This document shows, piece after piece, positions 1 through 7,530 of a stretch of DNA of 29,790 bases. Location: assembly GCA_002305575.1 (NCBI GenBank), contig DBPP01000005.1, positions 17,170 through 46,959 on the forward strand. Reading direction: 5' to 3'. Each line of letters begins with the position of its first letter. Within the stretch, counting starts at the first letter, position 1. A program made the position numbers and the translations under genes. Origin of the DNA: Ruminococcaceae bacterium UBA1417. GTDB taxonomy: Bacteria; Bacillota; Clostridia; Oscillospirales; Acutalibacteraceae. The notes below the pieces were generated by a model that was given only the letters and a program-made list of their open reading frames with translations, had not been told where the DNA came from and did no database searches.

Positions 1-496
1 GGTGGTGCGCATGTTCGAGGATATGAAGCAGGTTGTAAAGGACTGGACGGACGAAGACGAGATCCGCAAGTATCTCTCCCGTCTGCTCGATAAGGAAGCC
101 TTCGATAAGGCCGGCCTGATCTACGGCATGGGCCACGCGGTCTATTCGATTTCCGACCCGCGTGCGAAAATCATGGAAAGCTTTGCCGCCGGCCTTTCAT
201 CTGAAAAAGGCCGCGAGGACGAATACGGCCTGTATATGCGCGTGGCTCGCCTCGCACCGGAGGTCATCGGCGAAAAACGCCGTATCTATAAGGGCGTTTC
301 CGCAAACGTCGACTTCTACAGCGGTTTCATTTACAGCATGCTCGATCTGCCCATGGAGCTTTACACGCCGATCTTCGCCTGCGCGCGCATTGCAGGCTGG
401 AGCGCGCACCGCATTGAGGAGCTCATCAACGCGGGCAAGATCATCCGTCCGGCCTACAAGGCCGTGCAGCCCTTACGTGAATTCCCGAAGCGCTGA
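1..496 (+). CDS. gltA: Citrate synthase, C-terminal part (5' end outside window)
   Basis: The last 164 residues of a citrate synthase, which condenses acetyl-CoA with oxaloacetate to citrate in the cytoplasm. The reading frame is open to the window edge, so the start lies upstream. Family landmarks are visible: GMGHAVY carries one of the active-site histidines, ISDPRAK follows it, and SANVDFYSG holds the catalytic aspartate near the end of the enzyme, followed by ARIAGWSAHRIEE and the usual basic C-terminus. Nothing is broken in the visible part. A strong hairpin terminator begins 11 bases after the stop, so the collagen-like gene downstream is a separate unit. Assignment to the family is firm; telling citrate synthase from 2-methylcitrate synthase would need the missing N-terminal part. 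Confidence 0.93.
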   Translation, partial: VVRMFEDMKQVVKDWTDEDEIRKYLSRLLDKEAFDKAGLIYGMGHAVYSISDPRAKIMESFAAGLSSEKGREDEYGLYMRVARLAPEVIGEKRRIYKGVSANVDFYSGFIYSMLDLPMELYTPIFACARIAGWSAHRIEELINAGKIIRPAYKAVQPLREFPKR

Positions 497-506
497 GCTT
501 TTTCCG

Positions 507-548
507 AAAAATACTGCCGCCCAGAAATCTTTGGGCGGCAGTATTTTT
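507..548 (+). terminator. Intrinsic terminator of citrate synthase gene
   Basis: A perfect 17 bp inverted repeat (507-523 with 532-548) around an 8-base loop. The stem has a GC-rich core and its outer end is an A-run on the left and a T-run on the right, so it may work in both directions. Confidence 0.9.
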
Positions 549-550
549 CG

Positions 551-578
551 CACCCTTTCGGGCCTGTCCGCATATTCT
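551..578 (+). promoter_or_regulatory. Possible sigma-K-type sporulation promoter of the collagen-like gene
   Basis: CACC at 551-554 is followed by 16 bases and CATATTCT at 571-578. This fits the B. subtilis sigma-K pattern (mACm, 15-16 bases, CATAnnnTA) except for the final A, which is G here. I see no good sigma-A promoter between the terminator and the gene. The motif is short, so a chance match is possible. The promoter sits about 60 bases before the start codon. Confidence 0.4.
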
Positions 579-638
579 GTCTTGTGGAGACCTTCTGTAA
601 AGCTCCACGTAAACGGCATGAAAGGGGATAATTTCCGC

Positions 639-1457
639 ATGAAAATCTATCGACCAGACGACGGCTGGGATGCCTGCCCCAGCGCGTCCCGCAGTTGTGA
701 TTGCAGTTGCGTGCCATGCAGCTGTGTGCCGTGCTGCTGCACGCCGGGCGCAACCGGGCCGCGCGGTGCAACGGGCGCAACCGGACCGCAGGGCGTGCAG
801 GGCATCCAGGGCGTCGAAGGTCCCGCCGGCGTAACCGGACCGACCGGCCCCACAGGCGCTACGGGTGCGACGGGTGCAACCGGGCCGACCGGCACGGGTG
901 TGACAGGGCCCACGGGACCCACAGGCGCTACAGGCGCGACGGGCGCAACAGGTGCGACCGGCACGGGCGTGACAGGACCCACGGGACCCACAGGCGCTAC
1001 AGGCGCGACGGGCGCCACAGGTGCAACCGGTGCGACCGGCACAGGTGCGACAGGGCCCACGGGGCCGACGGGCGCAACAGGTACGACGGGTCCGACCGGG
1101 CCGACTGGCGATGCTGGTGCAACGGGCGCGGCCGGTCCTACGGGACCCACAGGCGATGCTGGCGCAACGGGCGCGACGGGTCCTACGGGACCGACCGGCG
1201 CAACAGGACCCACGGGCCCTACAGGTGCAACCGGTACCGGCGCGACGGGTCCCACAGGGCCGACCGGCGCCACGGGCGCAACGGGCGCTACGGGTGCTAC
1301 GGGTGCTACCGGCCCCACGGGCCCGGCAGGCACAGCTCTCTTAGCCGGCTCCTCCGTGGCTGATTTGCCTACCTCGGCATCGTTGAGCAATGTCATCAGC
1401 ACGGTCAACAGCCTGCTCGCTTCGCTGCGTTCGGCGGGCGTGATCAGCAACAGCTGA
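639..1457 (+). CDS. Cys-rich collagen-like (Gly-X-Thr) surface or spore protein
   Basis: A 272-residue protein in three parts. Residues 1-36 are short and Cys-rich, with nine cysteines between residues 13 and 34. Residues 37-230 are collagen-like: I count 62 Gly-X-Y triplets, mostly GAT and GPT, interrupted four times by a lone GT pair. A 42-residue non-collagen tail follows. There is no signal peptide or membrane segment. I chose ATG 639 because AAAGGGG lies upstream; ATG 618 in the same frame has no ribosome site. Clostridial and Bacillus exosporium proteins of the BclA kind have this Gly-X-Thr composition and carry sugars on threonine. The sigma-K-like promoter and the glycosyltransferase gene 3 bases downstream fit such a role, but a spore location is inference. 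The Cys-rich start suggests disulfide cross-linking. Confidence 0.85.
   Translation: MKIYRPDDGWDACPSASRSCDCSCVPCSCVPCCCTPGATGPRGATGATGPQGVQGIQGVEGPAGVTGPTGPTGATGATGATGPTGTGVTGPTGPTGATGATGATGATGTGVTGPTGPTGATGATGATGATGATGTGATGPTGPTGATGTTGPTGPTGDAGATGAAGPTGPTGDAGATGATGPTGPTGATGPTGPTGATGTGATGPTGPTGATGATGATGATGATGPTGPAGTALLAGSSVADLPTSASLSNVISTVNSLLASLRSAGVISNS
747..1328 (+). repeat. Collagen-like triplet repeat region
   Basis: Tandem 9-base-based coding repeats for Gly-Ala/Pro-Thr, 62 triplets with four GT interruptions that split the array into blocks of 16, 7, 8, 21 and 10 triplets. The repeats keep all frames open, so long false reading frames appear on both strands here. Such arrays often vary in length between strains. 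Confidence 0.9.
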
Positions 1458-1460
1458 CGC

Positions 1461-2534
1461 ATGATTACCGTCAGCCTGTGCATGATCGTAAAAAATGAGG
1501 AGGAAACGCTGGGCCGCTGCCTCGATTCCGTGCGCGATCTCGTGGAGGAAATGATCGTCGTCGATACGGGCAGCACCGACCGCACTGTGGAAATCGCCGA
1601 GGACTGCGGCGCGATTGTGCGCACCTTCCCGTGGTGCGACGATTTTGCAGCGGCGCGCAATTTCTCCTTTGCGCAGGCCACCATGCAATACTGCATGTGG
1701 CTGGATGCGGACGACGTGCTGGAGCCCGCTGACCGCCAAGCGTTTCAAAAGCTCAAGGAGACGCTCACGCCCGATACGGACGTCGTGATGCTGCGCTACC
1801 ACACCGACTTCAGCGCGGACGGCGCACCCGCATTCACCTACTGGCGCGAGCGCCTGTTGCGGCGGGCGGCCGGTTTCCGCTGGCAGGGGGCCGTGCACGA
1901 GGCGATTGCCCCGGCGGGAAAAATCGTGTACGGCGATGCGGCGGTCTGCCACCGGAAAATCGGGCCGGGCGATCCGGACCGCAACCTGCGTATTTTTGAG
2001 GGGCTTCTGGCAAGGGGCGAAACGCTCGCGCCGCGCGAGCAGTTCTACTACGCCCGCGAGCTGACGTACCACAACCGCGACGCGGAGGCCGCCGTCGTTT
2101 TCGAGCGTTTTCTCGACGCGGGAAACGGCTGGGTGGAAAACAACCTCGAGGCCTGCCGCAATCTCGCGCAGGCATACGAGCGTCTGCAGCAGCCCGAAAA
2201 GGCCTTTGCGGCGCTCACACGCGCGCTGCGTTTCGGTCCCCCGCGCGCAGAGTTGTGTTGCGATCTGGGCCGCTTTTTCTTCGACCGCGCCGATTACAAA
2301 ACGGCGGCGTTCTGGTACGAGCGTGCGACGGAAGCCGTACCGGCAGAAACAGACGGCGGTTTTCATGAGCCGGACTGCTACGGGTATATCCCCCTGATGC
2401 AGCTTTGCGTCTGCTGGTACCATCTCGGCGATACGCAAAAAGCGGTGGAATACAACGAGCGTGCCGGCGCACTGAAGCCGGAAAGCAGGGCCTACGCCTT
2501 CAACCGGGACTTTTTCGCCGCGCATCCCGCATAA
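1461..2534 (+). CDS. Family 2 glycosyltransferase with TPR repeats
   Basis: A 357-residue cytoplasmic protein. The N-terminal 100 residues are a GT-A fold of family 2: ISLCMIVKNEEETL-type start (here SLCMIVKNEEETLGRCLDS), VVDTGSTDRT for nucleotide-sugar binding, and MWLDADDV as the DxD-like metal site. After about residue 200 the sequence becomes helical with TPR-like units such as NLAQAYERLQQPEKAFAAL. Proteins with this layout transfer sugars to peptides or proteins; the S-glycosyltransferase SunS is a distant example. No ribosome site is visible before the ATG, and only three bases separate it from the collagen-like stop codon, so translation is probably coupled. The position makes the collagen-like threonines the obvious candidate acceptor, which is inference. 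A hairpin terminator follows immediately. Confidence 0.88.
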   Translation: MITVSLCMIVKNEEETLGRCLDSVRDLVEEMIVVDTGSTDRTVEIAEDCGAIVRTFPWCDDFAAARNFSFAQATMQYCMWLDADDVLEPADRQAFQKLKETLTPDTDVVMLRYHTDFSADGAPAFTYWRERLLRRAAGFRWQGAVHEAIAPAGKIVYGDAAVCHRKIGPGDPDRNLRIFEGLLARGETLAPREQFYYARELTYHNRDAEAAVVFERFLDAGNGWVENNLEACRNLAQAYERLQQPEKAFAALTRALRFGPPRAELCCDLGRFFFDRADYKTAAFWYERATEAVPAETDGGFHEPDCYGYIPLMQLCVCWYHLGDTQKAVEYNERAGALKPESRAYAFNRDFFAAHPA

Positions 2535-2536
2535 AA

Positions 2537-2568
2537 ACAGGGCTGCATCCGCAAGGGTGCAGCCCTGT
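2537..2568. terminator. Bidirectional terminator between convergent genes
   Basis: A 14 bp stem (2537-2550 with 2555-2568, one G-U pair) closed by a GCAA tetraloop. The A-run at 2533-2537 gives a T-run on the minus strand, so it ends the minus-strand HAD operon well and the plus-strand glycosyltransferase less strongly. Confidence 0.85.
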
Positions 2569-2599
2569 TGTACTGTATAGATGCGCCCTCCCCGTCCAA

Positions 2600-3253
2600 T
2601 CAGCACAGGGAAAGCAGAATTTTTTCGAGCGCCGGCACATCCTGCGCGATGTACTGCGCGCCAGCCGCTTCCAGCTCGCCGGGTTCGGCATAACCAAAGT
2701 ACACCCCGATACCCGCAATGCCGCAGTTGCGCGCGCCGATCATATCGAATTTGCGGTCGCCGATCATGTAGGCCTGTCCGCCGCCGTCCGCCTCGATACG
2801 CCGAAGCACCTCGCGGACCACTTCGGTTTTGTCCGTCATGGAACCGTCCAGGTTCGCGCCAACCACGTGCGTGAACCACCCGTCCACGCCGTGCTGCCGC
2901 AAAATAATCTCGGTGAAGTACAGCGGCTTCGAGGTCGCGACGCAAAGCTTCGCGCCAGCTTGCCGCAGCTTTTGAAGCATCTCCCGCATACCGGGATACA
3001 TCGTGTTTTCGTATACGCCTTTTGTACGGTAGCGCTCGCGCATCGTCTCCACCGCCTGAAAGGCCTTTTCTCTCGGGAATCCATAAAAATCCATGAACGA
3101 TTCGTGCAGCGGCGGTCCGATAAACCGGCGCAGCGCGGTTTCCGGCTCATTCGGGAAACCCATGCGGTCGAGCGCATAGCGCACGCTTTTCATCACGCCT
3201 TCTCCGCTGTCGGTCAGCGTACCGTCCAGGTCAAACAAAAGCCAGGTTGTCAT
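2600..3253 (-). CDS. HAD-family phosphatase (phosphoglycolate phosphatase-like)
   Basis: A 217-residue soluble haloacid dehalogenase hydrolase. Motif I is FDLDGTLTDSG at residues 8-18 with the nucleophile Asp and the general acid Asp; motif II/III is CVATSKPLYF; motif IV is GDRKFDMIGARN. The helical cap between motifs I and II places it in subfamily I near PpaX/Gph phosphatases, but the substrate cannot be read from sequence. Its ATG overlaps the stop codon of the TPM-domain gene by four bases (ATGA), so it is translated from the same message and is the last gene of the minus-strand block. The function may be general metabolite repair and unrelated to the envelope genes. Confidence 0.88.
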   Translation of the reverse strand: MTTWLLFDLDGTLTDSGEGVMKSVRYALDRMGFPNEPETALRRFIGPPLHESFMDFYGFPREKAFQAVETMRERYRTKGVYENTMYPGMREMLQKLRQAGAKLCVATSKPLYFTEIILRQHGVDGWFTHVVGANLDGSMTDKTEVVREVLRRIEADGGGQAYMIGDRKFDMIGARNCGIAGIGVYFGYAEPGELEAAGAQYIAQDVPALEKILLSLC

Positions 3254-4242
3254 CTGCGTCCAGCACCTCCTCCGCGCGACCCACCGCCGCCAAAACCGCC
3301 GAAACCTCCGGACCGACCGCCGCCGAAGCCGCCAAAGCCACCGGGCCGACCACCGCCGAAGCCGCCGAAACCACCGGACCGGCCGCCACCAAAGCCGCCA
3401 AACCCGCCGGGCGGCCTACGCCTTGGCGGACGAGGTCCGCCAAAGGGCGGTGGGGGTGGACGATACGTATACCGTCTTCGGTTGAGCAGAGAGCCAAGCA
3501 GAAGGCCGTTCCAGAAGCCACCCCCGCCTCCGCCGCCTCCACCGCCGGAGCCACCGCGCGGTCCACCAAACAAAATGCGGAACAGGACGATCGCCAGCAC
3601 CACGGCGATGGCCACGAGCAAAATCTTACCGATCAGGCGGAAAAAGCCGGTAAACAGGGAACCTGCGGCGTCGCGCGCCTCATCGTACCCGGCGTACCCG
3701 GCGTCCGGCGCCGAAACATACGTGGGCGAAAGATCGTATTTTTCCCCGTAAATCGCAAGAATTTCATCAAATGTTTTTTGCACACCCGCATCGTACTGGC
3801 CGGCGGCAAAATCCGCCTCCAGATACGTATCCATCAGCGTTTGCAGCGTCCCGCCAGAAAAAATATCCGTGACACCTTCGCCGGGCATGATGTAATAATC
3901 CTCCGCGCCGATCACCAGCAGCAAAAGCAGGCCGTTATTCTCCTTGCGGTCGCCGATGCCCCAGCTGTTGAAAAGCGTGTAGGCGTAATCCGCGGTGCTG
4001 TACGAACCGGTAAAATCGACCGTAACCACCGCCACCTGTGCACCGCAGGCTGCGTCCAGCGCGGCATTTTCCGCGTTGATATACGCTTCCGTAGAGCTCG
4101 AAAGCACCTGCGCCCCATCATAGACGTAGCTGTCCGGCGCCTCGGGAATATCGGCCGCAAAGGCCGGCAGCACCAAAAGCACCGCCGCCGCGCAGGCCAG
4201 CAGAAATACGCTGGCGCGGCGCAGCGCGCCTCTTTTTTTCAT
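3250..4242 (-). CDS. TPM-domain membrane protein with Gly/Phe/Arg-rich tail
   Basis: A 330-residue exported membrane protein. Residues 1-29 are a signal peptide (basic KKRGALRRA, hydrophobic core, cleavage after AFA). About residues 35-160 form a TPM domain, with VYDGAQVLSSST, the VAVVTVD strand and NNGLLLLLVI. A transmembrane helix follows near residues 200-222, then a low-complexity tail of poly-Gly, a Pro/Arg stretch and four 11-residue GGFGGFGGGR(S/P) repeats. The domain would be outside the cell and the tail in the cytoplasm. TPM proteins of the YgcG type are found beside LemA genes, as here, and are linked to envelope stress or membrane-protein quality control; the biochemical role is not settled. 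The ribosome site GGGAGGAAAGG is strong. The tail is more extreme than usual. Confidence 0.85.
   Translation of the reverse strand: MKKRGALRRASVFLLACAAAVLLVLPAFAADIPEAPDSYVYDGAQVLSSSTEAYINAENAALDAACGAQVAVVTVDFTGSYSTADYAYTLFNSWGIGDRKENNGLLLLLVIGAEDYYIMPGEGVTDIFSGGTLQTLMDTYLEADFAAGQYDAGVQKTFDEILAIYGEKYDLSPTYVSAPDAGYAGYDEARDAAGSLFTGFFRLIGKILLVAIAVVLAIVLFRILFGGPRGGSGGGGGGGGGGFWNGLLLGSLLNRRRYTYRPPPPPFGGPRPPRRRPPGGFGGFGGGRSGGFGGFGGGRPGGFGGFGGGRSGGFGGFGGGGSRGGGAGRR
3277..3408 (-). repeat. Four 33-base repeats coding GGFGGFGGGRx
   Basis: Four in-frame 33-base units in the TPM gene encode 11-residue GGFGGFGGGRS/GGFGGFGGGRP variants, the last ending GGS. Copies differ mostly at wobble bases, which argues that the peptide sequence is maintained. 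On the plus strand they read as proline-rich false frames. Confidence 0.85.
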
Positions 4243-4263
4243 GCCTTTCCTCCCTTCTCCGAT

Positions 4264-4815
4264 TTACTGGAAGAGCTCCAGCGGCTCAATGCCGACGAGC
4301 GCCGCCAACCCGCGCACCGGCGTGGTGCGCAGAATCTCGTTGAAACGCGTCGCCTCTGTGTTGTAATCGCTTCGGTTAACAAAATCGGCATTCGAATTGT
4401 AGTCTGCAACGATTTGCACGCGGTATTCCTCATCCTCATCGGTGAGGCCGGCGTCCTCCAGCGCGTTGCCGAGCGCATTCACCTGCGTCGTCAGCCGGTT
4501 GAACGCCGCAGCCTTTTCGCCGGGCCGTTCGGCCTTGTTCATGTCCGTGCGCGCCTGCTGCACCGCGGTGAGCTGCGCATCGTCCGCGGGCAGATATTTG
4601 CCTGCCAGCGTGATGAGATTCGAAGCGGACGTGTTGCACCATGCGAGGTCCTCGAGCAGACCCCACTCATCATCGGAGCCATAGTACAGGACGGACGCGT
4701 TCCCGCGCTCGCGCGCCAGGGAAATGCACGAGCCGACCGGAAGGGAAACGACGATCAGCACGATCATACCCACGATCGCCGCCACACGGCCCTTCATTCT
4801 TCCATTCTTTTTCAC
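4264..4815 (-). CDS. lemA: LemA family membrane protein
   Basis: A 183-residue protein with one N-terminal membrane anchor (about residues 10-30) and a helical LemA domain. The family signature lies in the last third: DYN near residue 150, then YNTEATRFNEIL followed by TTPVRGLAALVGIEPLELF, which matches the usual YNxxxxxFNxxxxxFPxxxxAxxxGF pattern. I chose GTG 4815 because AAAGGTGA ends five bases before it; the in-frame GTG at 4824 lies inside that ribosome site. LemA proteins commonly neighbour TPM proteins, and the TPM gene starts 21 bases downstream. The role is unknown beyond a general link to the envelope. The cysteine at SCIS after the hydrophobic segment is not a clear lipobox. Confidence 0.82.
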   Translation of the reverse strand: MKKNGRMKGRVAAIVGMIVLIVVSLPVGSCISLARERGNASVLYYGSDDEWGLLEDLAWCNTSASNLITLAGKYLPADDAQLTAVQQARTDMNKAERPGEKAAAFNRLTTQVNALGNALEDAGLTDEDEEYRVQIVADYNSNADFVNRSDYNTEATRFNEILRTTPVRGLAALVGIEPLELFQ

Positions 4816-4858
4816 AAAAATCACCTTTCTGCCTGCAAACTAGTCTCGATAGCGCAAA

Positions 4859-4882
4859 GCGGCCGGCAAAACCGCCGGCCGC
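4859..4882 (-). terminator. Hairpin after telA, possible partial terminator
   Basis: A perfect 9 bp GC stem (4859-4867 with 4874-4882) with a six-base loop, 14 bases after the telA stop. Only a TTT follows on the minus strand, so it may attenuate read-through into lemA and not stop it. No separate lemA promoter is clear in the short gap. Confidence 0.5.
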
Positions 4883-4895
4883 CCGGAATACGGCG

Positions 4896-6044
4896 TTACG
4901 TGCGAATATCCAGCAGCTTCTGCTTGAGTTCTCCCTCGAGGCGGCCGAGCTCCTGCTCTGCCTCGCGGCGGCGCGCCCTGCCTTCCTCCTGAATCTTCAC
5001 GACCTCGTCGAGCGTTGTGATCAGCGACTGGTTCGTCTGGCGCAGCGTCTCCATATCGACGATGCCGCGCTCGGATTCGCGCGCAGTTTCAATCGTGCTC
5101 ATTTTGAGCTTTTCCGCATTTTTCTTCAAAAGCATATTCGTCATATCCGTCACCTCGCGCTGGGCGCGTACCGCGTCGGCCGAATGCGCGACGCCGAGCG
5201 CCAGCACCATCTGGCTCTTCCAGAGCGGGATGGTGTTGACGATGGTGGACTGGATCTTTTCCGCCATCAGGCGGTCGTTGTTCTGCACAAGACGAATCTG
5301 CGGCGACATCTGCACGGAAACCATGCGCGTCAGTTCCAGATCGTGCAGTTTCTTTTCAAAGCTTTCGCACTGCTGTGCAAAATCGTTCGCGGCCTGCGCA
5401 TCTTCGGCCAGACCGGAGCGCTTCGCCTTATTCTGCAGCTCAACGAGCGTCGTCTCGCGCTCGCGCTTCAAGCGCTTCTTGCCGGCGATGATGTACATCG
5501 AAAGCTCCTTGTGGTAGCTGAGATTCATCTCATACAGCTTGTCGAGCATGACAATGTCCTTCATCAGCTGCACCTGATGGCCTTCGAGCGAGCTCGCGAT
5601 CTTATTGACGTTCACCTCGGCCTTATCGTAACGGGCCTTGAGGCCCTCGAGTTTATTGGACTGCTTTTTGAAAAAGCCGAAGAAGCCTTTTTCCTCCTCC
5701 TCGCTCACATCGAAGCCTCTGAGCTCCACAACGAGATCCGATATCTCGTCTCCCACCTCGCCGAGGTCCTTCGTGCGAACGTTCTGCAGCGCCGTATCGG
5801 AAAAATTTGCAATTTTCTTCTGCGCGCCCGCGCCGTACTGCATGACGAGCGCCGAGCTTGTGATATCGATCTTTTCGGCGAATTCATCGACAACCCGCTG
5901 CTCCTCGGGGGTGAGCTGCACCTCCTGCGCCTCCTGTGGCTCCGGTTTCTTCTCTTCTGCCGCGCCGTCCAGCGTCAGCGTCGGGATCCCGCCGAGCTCC
6001 GGCGTTTCGAGTTCCGGCTCCAGCGTCAGCTTCAATTCGCTCAT
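4896..6044 (-). CDS. telA: TelA/YaaN family (toxic anion resistance) protein
   Basis: A 382-residue soluble helical protein of the TelA family, first tied to tellurite resistance and later to envelope-stress tolerance. The first 60 residues are an acidic Pro/Glu linker. The domain runs from about residue 65 to the end. Recognisable blocks are the GFFGFFKKQSNKLEG stretch, NVNKIASSLEGHQVQLMKDIVMLDKLYEMN, the ELSMYIIAGKKRL helix and MSPQIRLVQNNDRLMAEKIQSTI with IPLWKSQMVLALG, all typical of the family. Long helices at the C-terminus are probably coiled coil. The gene follows xpaC with an 18-base gap and has the strong ribosome site GAGGAGGAAA. B. subtilis has the same xpaC-yaaN order. The biochemical activity is unknown. 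Confidence 0.93.
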   Translation of the reverse strand: MSELKLTLEPELETPELGGIPTLTLDGAAEEKKPEPQEAQEVQLTPEEQRVVDEFAEKIDITSSALVMQYGAGAQKKIANFSDTALQNVRTKDLGEVGDEISDLVVELRGFDVSEEEEKGFFGFFKKQSNKLEGLKARYDKAEVNVNKIASSLEGHQVQLMKDIVMLDKLYEMNLSYHKELSMYIIAGKKRLKRERETTLVELQNKAKRSGLAEDAQAANDFAQQCESFEKKLHDLELTRMVSVQMSPQIRLVQNNDRLMAEKIQSTIVNTIPLWKSQMVLALGVAHSADAVRAQREVTDMTNMLLKKNAEKLKMSTIETARESERGIVDMETLRQTNQSLITTLDEVVKIQEEGRARRREAEQELGRLEGELKQKLLDIRT

Positions 6045-6062
6045 TTTTCTTTTCCTCCTCGT

Positions 6063-7352
6063 TTATACAGATGGCTTTTCCTGCGCTTTTGTTTCCTGTG
6101 CGTCGGGGTCCAGCTTGAGGGACGGCATCTGCCCGGCCGTCTGCGCCTGCGCGGCCCGATTGCCCTCCGCCGTCACCTTCGTTTTCGGCAGCTCGCCCTC
6201 TTCATCGTCGGAAAGTCCCTCCTGCTTCAGGATAGACTCCATCACGCTGATGTCGGCGGCGATATCCATCGCGTCCTCGCTGAACAAACTGTCCAGCTGC
6301 TTTTCAAACGCGCCGGCGATGGTCTCCATCATGCCTTCGATTTCAAACATCGTGTTCAAAATATTTTCGCCCTTTGTGCGCTGGCGGCTAAGCTTGTCGT
6401 AGCTTGTCAGCAGCCGCAGCGTCGTGGGCAGATAGTAGTTCATAAACCGGCGGATCTGCGGCGCTTTTTCCGGATGCTCGGCAATATAGGTAAAAATGTC
6501 TGCCGAAGCCGCTTCCATGCGGCTGATCCGCGCGCTCATGACCTCGTCGGGAATGCGGTCGTTGGCCTCGCGCAGCTGCTTGAGATAGCCGTACCCCTCG
6601 TCGATGATTTTATCCACTTCCGGGTCGCCCGTCGAAGTTTTCCGCTCCGGCTCGGGCGCGGGCTTTTCTTCCACCTTCGGCTTTTCCGCCTGCACCGGCA
6701 CATAATACTTTTTGCCCTTGAAAATCAGGCGACCGAGAAAAAAGCCGCCCAAACCCACAAGCGCAAACGGGACGAGATGAATCCAGTCGTACATCGGCAT
6801 CGTCATCGCATACAGCGCGCAAAGGATGCCGGCGCACCAGAATTTCGCATTGGAGGGCTGCCGCTTCTCAATCATGCCCGGTGGTACGGGCGGCGGCACG
6901 GGACGCGGCGCACGGTACGGCCCGCGCGCCTGCTGGACCGGCCGCGGCTGCGGCGGCGCATACGTATAGCCGCCCTGCGTCGGGCGCTTCGCGTTCGTCG
7001 CCGGATTGCCCTGCGCGGCGCCCGCCTGCGCATAGCCCTTCTGTGCGGAACCGGCGTTTGCGGTGGAACCGTTCTGCGCGGCGCCCTGGTTCTGGCCCGG
7101 CGCGTGGTACGGACCGTTCTGCGTGCCGCCAAGGTTGCGGTTCAGCGAATCGATGGCGCGGTTCAGCTCCCGCGCCGCCTGATTGATCCCCTGCGAGACT
7201 TTCTCGCCGGTCACGCCGGCCTGATTCAGGCTCTGAACCACCTTGCTGCCGACGGTATGCACGACCTTATAGGTCTGGGATTGTTCAAACTCCCGCTCCA
7301 GCGGCGTTTTGCCGCCGTTTGCGTTGCCATTTGGATTTTCCGTTGAAAGCAC
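6063..7352 (-). CDS. xpaC: XpaC-like (5-bromo-4-chloroindolyl phosphate hydrolysis) family membrane protein
   Basis: About 429 residues if read from GTG 7352. Residues 1-70 are helical and amphipathic (VVHTVGSKVVQSLNQAGVTG), followed by a Gly/Ala/Pro/Gln-rich linker to about 200. Two membrane helices follow (FWCAGILCALYAM and LVPFALVGLGGFFLG). The cytoplasmic C-terminal XpaC domain has TGDPEVDKIIDEGYGYLKQL, FMNYYLPTTLRLL and an acidic helical end. Despite the old name, phosphate ester hydrolysis by this family is not well supported; it is the standard operon partner of TelA. The start is uncertain: GTG 7352 has AGAAGGG only two bases before it, and no in-frame ATG lies between the promoter and the domain. 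Frames open further upstream precede the transcription start and are excluded on that ground. Confidence 0.8.
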   Translation of the reverse strand: MLSTENPNGNANGGKTPLEREFEQSQTYKVVHTVGSKVVQSLNQAGVTGEKVSQGINQAARELNRAIDSLNRNLGGTQNGPYHAPGQNQGAAQNGSTANAGSAQKGYAQAGAAQGNPATNAKRPTQGGYTYAPPQPRPVQQARGPYRAPRPVPPPVPPGMIEKRQPSNAKFWCAGILCALYAMTMPMYDWIHLVPFALVGLGGFFLGRLIFKGKKYYVPVQAEKPKVEEKPAPEPERKTSTGDPEVDKIIDEGYGYLKQLREANDRIPDEVMSARISRMEAASADIFTYIAEHPEKAPQIRRFMNYYLPTTLRLLTSYDKLSRQRTKGENILNTMFEIEGMMETIAGAFEKQLDSLFSEDAMDIAADISVMESILKQEGLSDDEEGELPKTKVTAEGNRAAQAQTAGQMPSLKLDPDAQETKAQEKPSV

Positions 7353-7445
7353 CGCCCTTCTACTGATGCAGATTTTCTTTTTCCAAATCCCCCTGATTTT
7401 CCCGCAGAAACACCGGCATATTCCGGCGCGCGCGGTTATACTGTC

Positions 7446-7475
7446 ATTGTACTTTCTTTTTGGGACATGTGTCAA
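7446..7475 (-). promoter_or_regulatory. Sigma-A promoter of xpaC-telA
   Basis: On the minus strand TTGACA (7475-7470), an 18-base spacer and TACAAT (7451-7446). The predicted start near 7439 leaves an 85-90 base leader before GTG 7352. It lies just past the end of the upstream membrane-protein gene. Confidence 0.85.
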
Positions 7476-7530
7476 GAACTTCCGCGTGAAATTCATTCTT
7501 TTTTTAACAAAACCTCGAAGCCGGACCGTT

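Noticed and set aside
747..1328. Repeat array considered as CRISPR or non-coding satellite
   Set aside because: Period is three codons in one frame, there are no constant repeats with unique spacers, and no cas genes are near.
647..1696. Long minus-strand open frame with GPVAPV repeats opposite the collagen-like gene
   Set aside because: It is the mirror of the Gly-X-Thr repeats. It has no ribosome site, and the plus-strand gene has clear domain structure and promoter.
3277..3408. Proline-rich RPPPKPPKPP frame on the plus strand
   Set aside because: Complement of the GGFGGFGGGR repeats of the TPM gene, which has signal peptide, domain and ribosome site.
4641..7346. 901-codon plus-strand open frame
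   Set aside because: It lies opposite lemA, telA and xpaC, which are recognisable families with promoters and ribosome sites. Long antisense frames are expected at this GC content.
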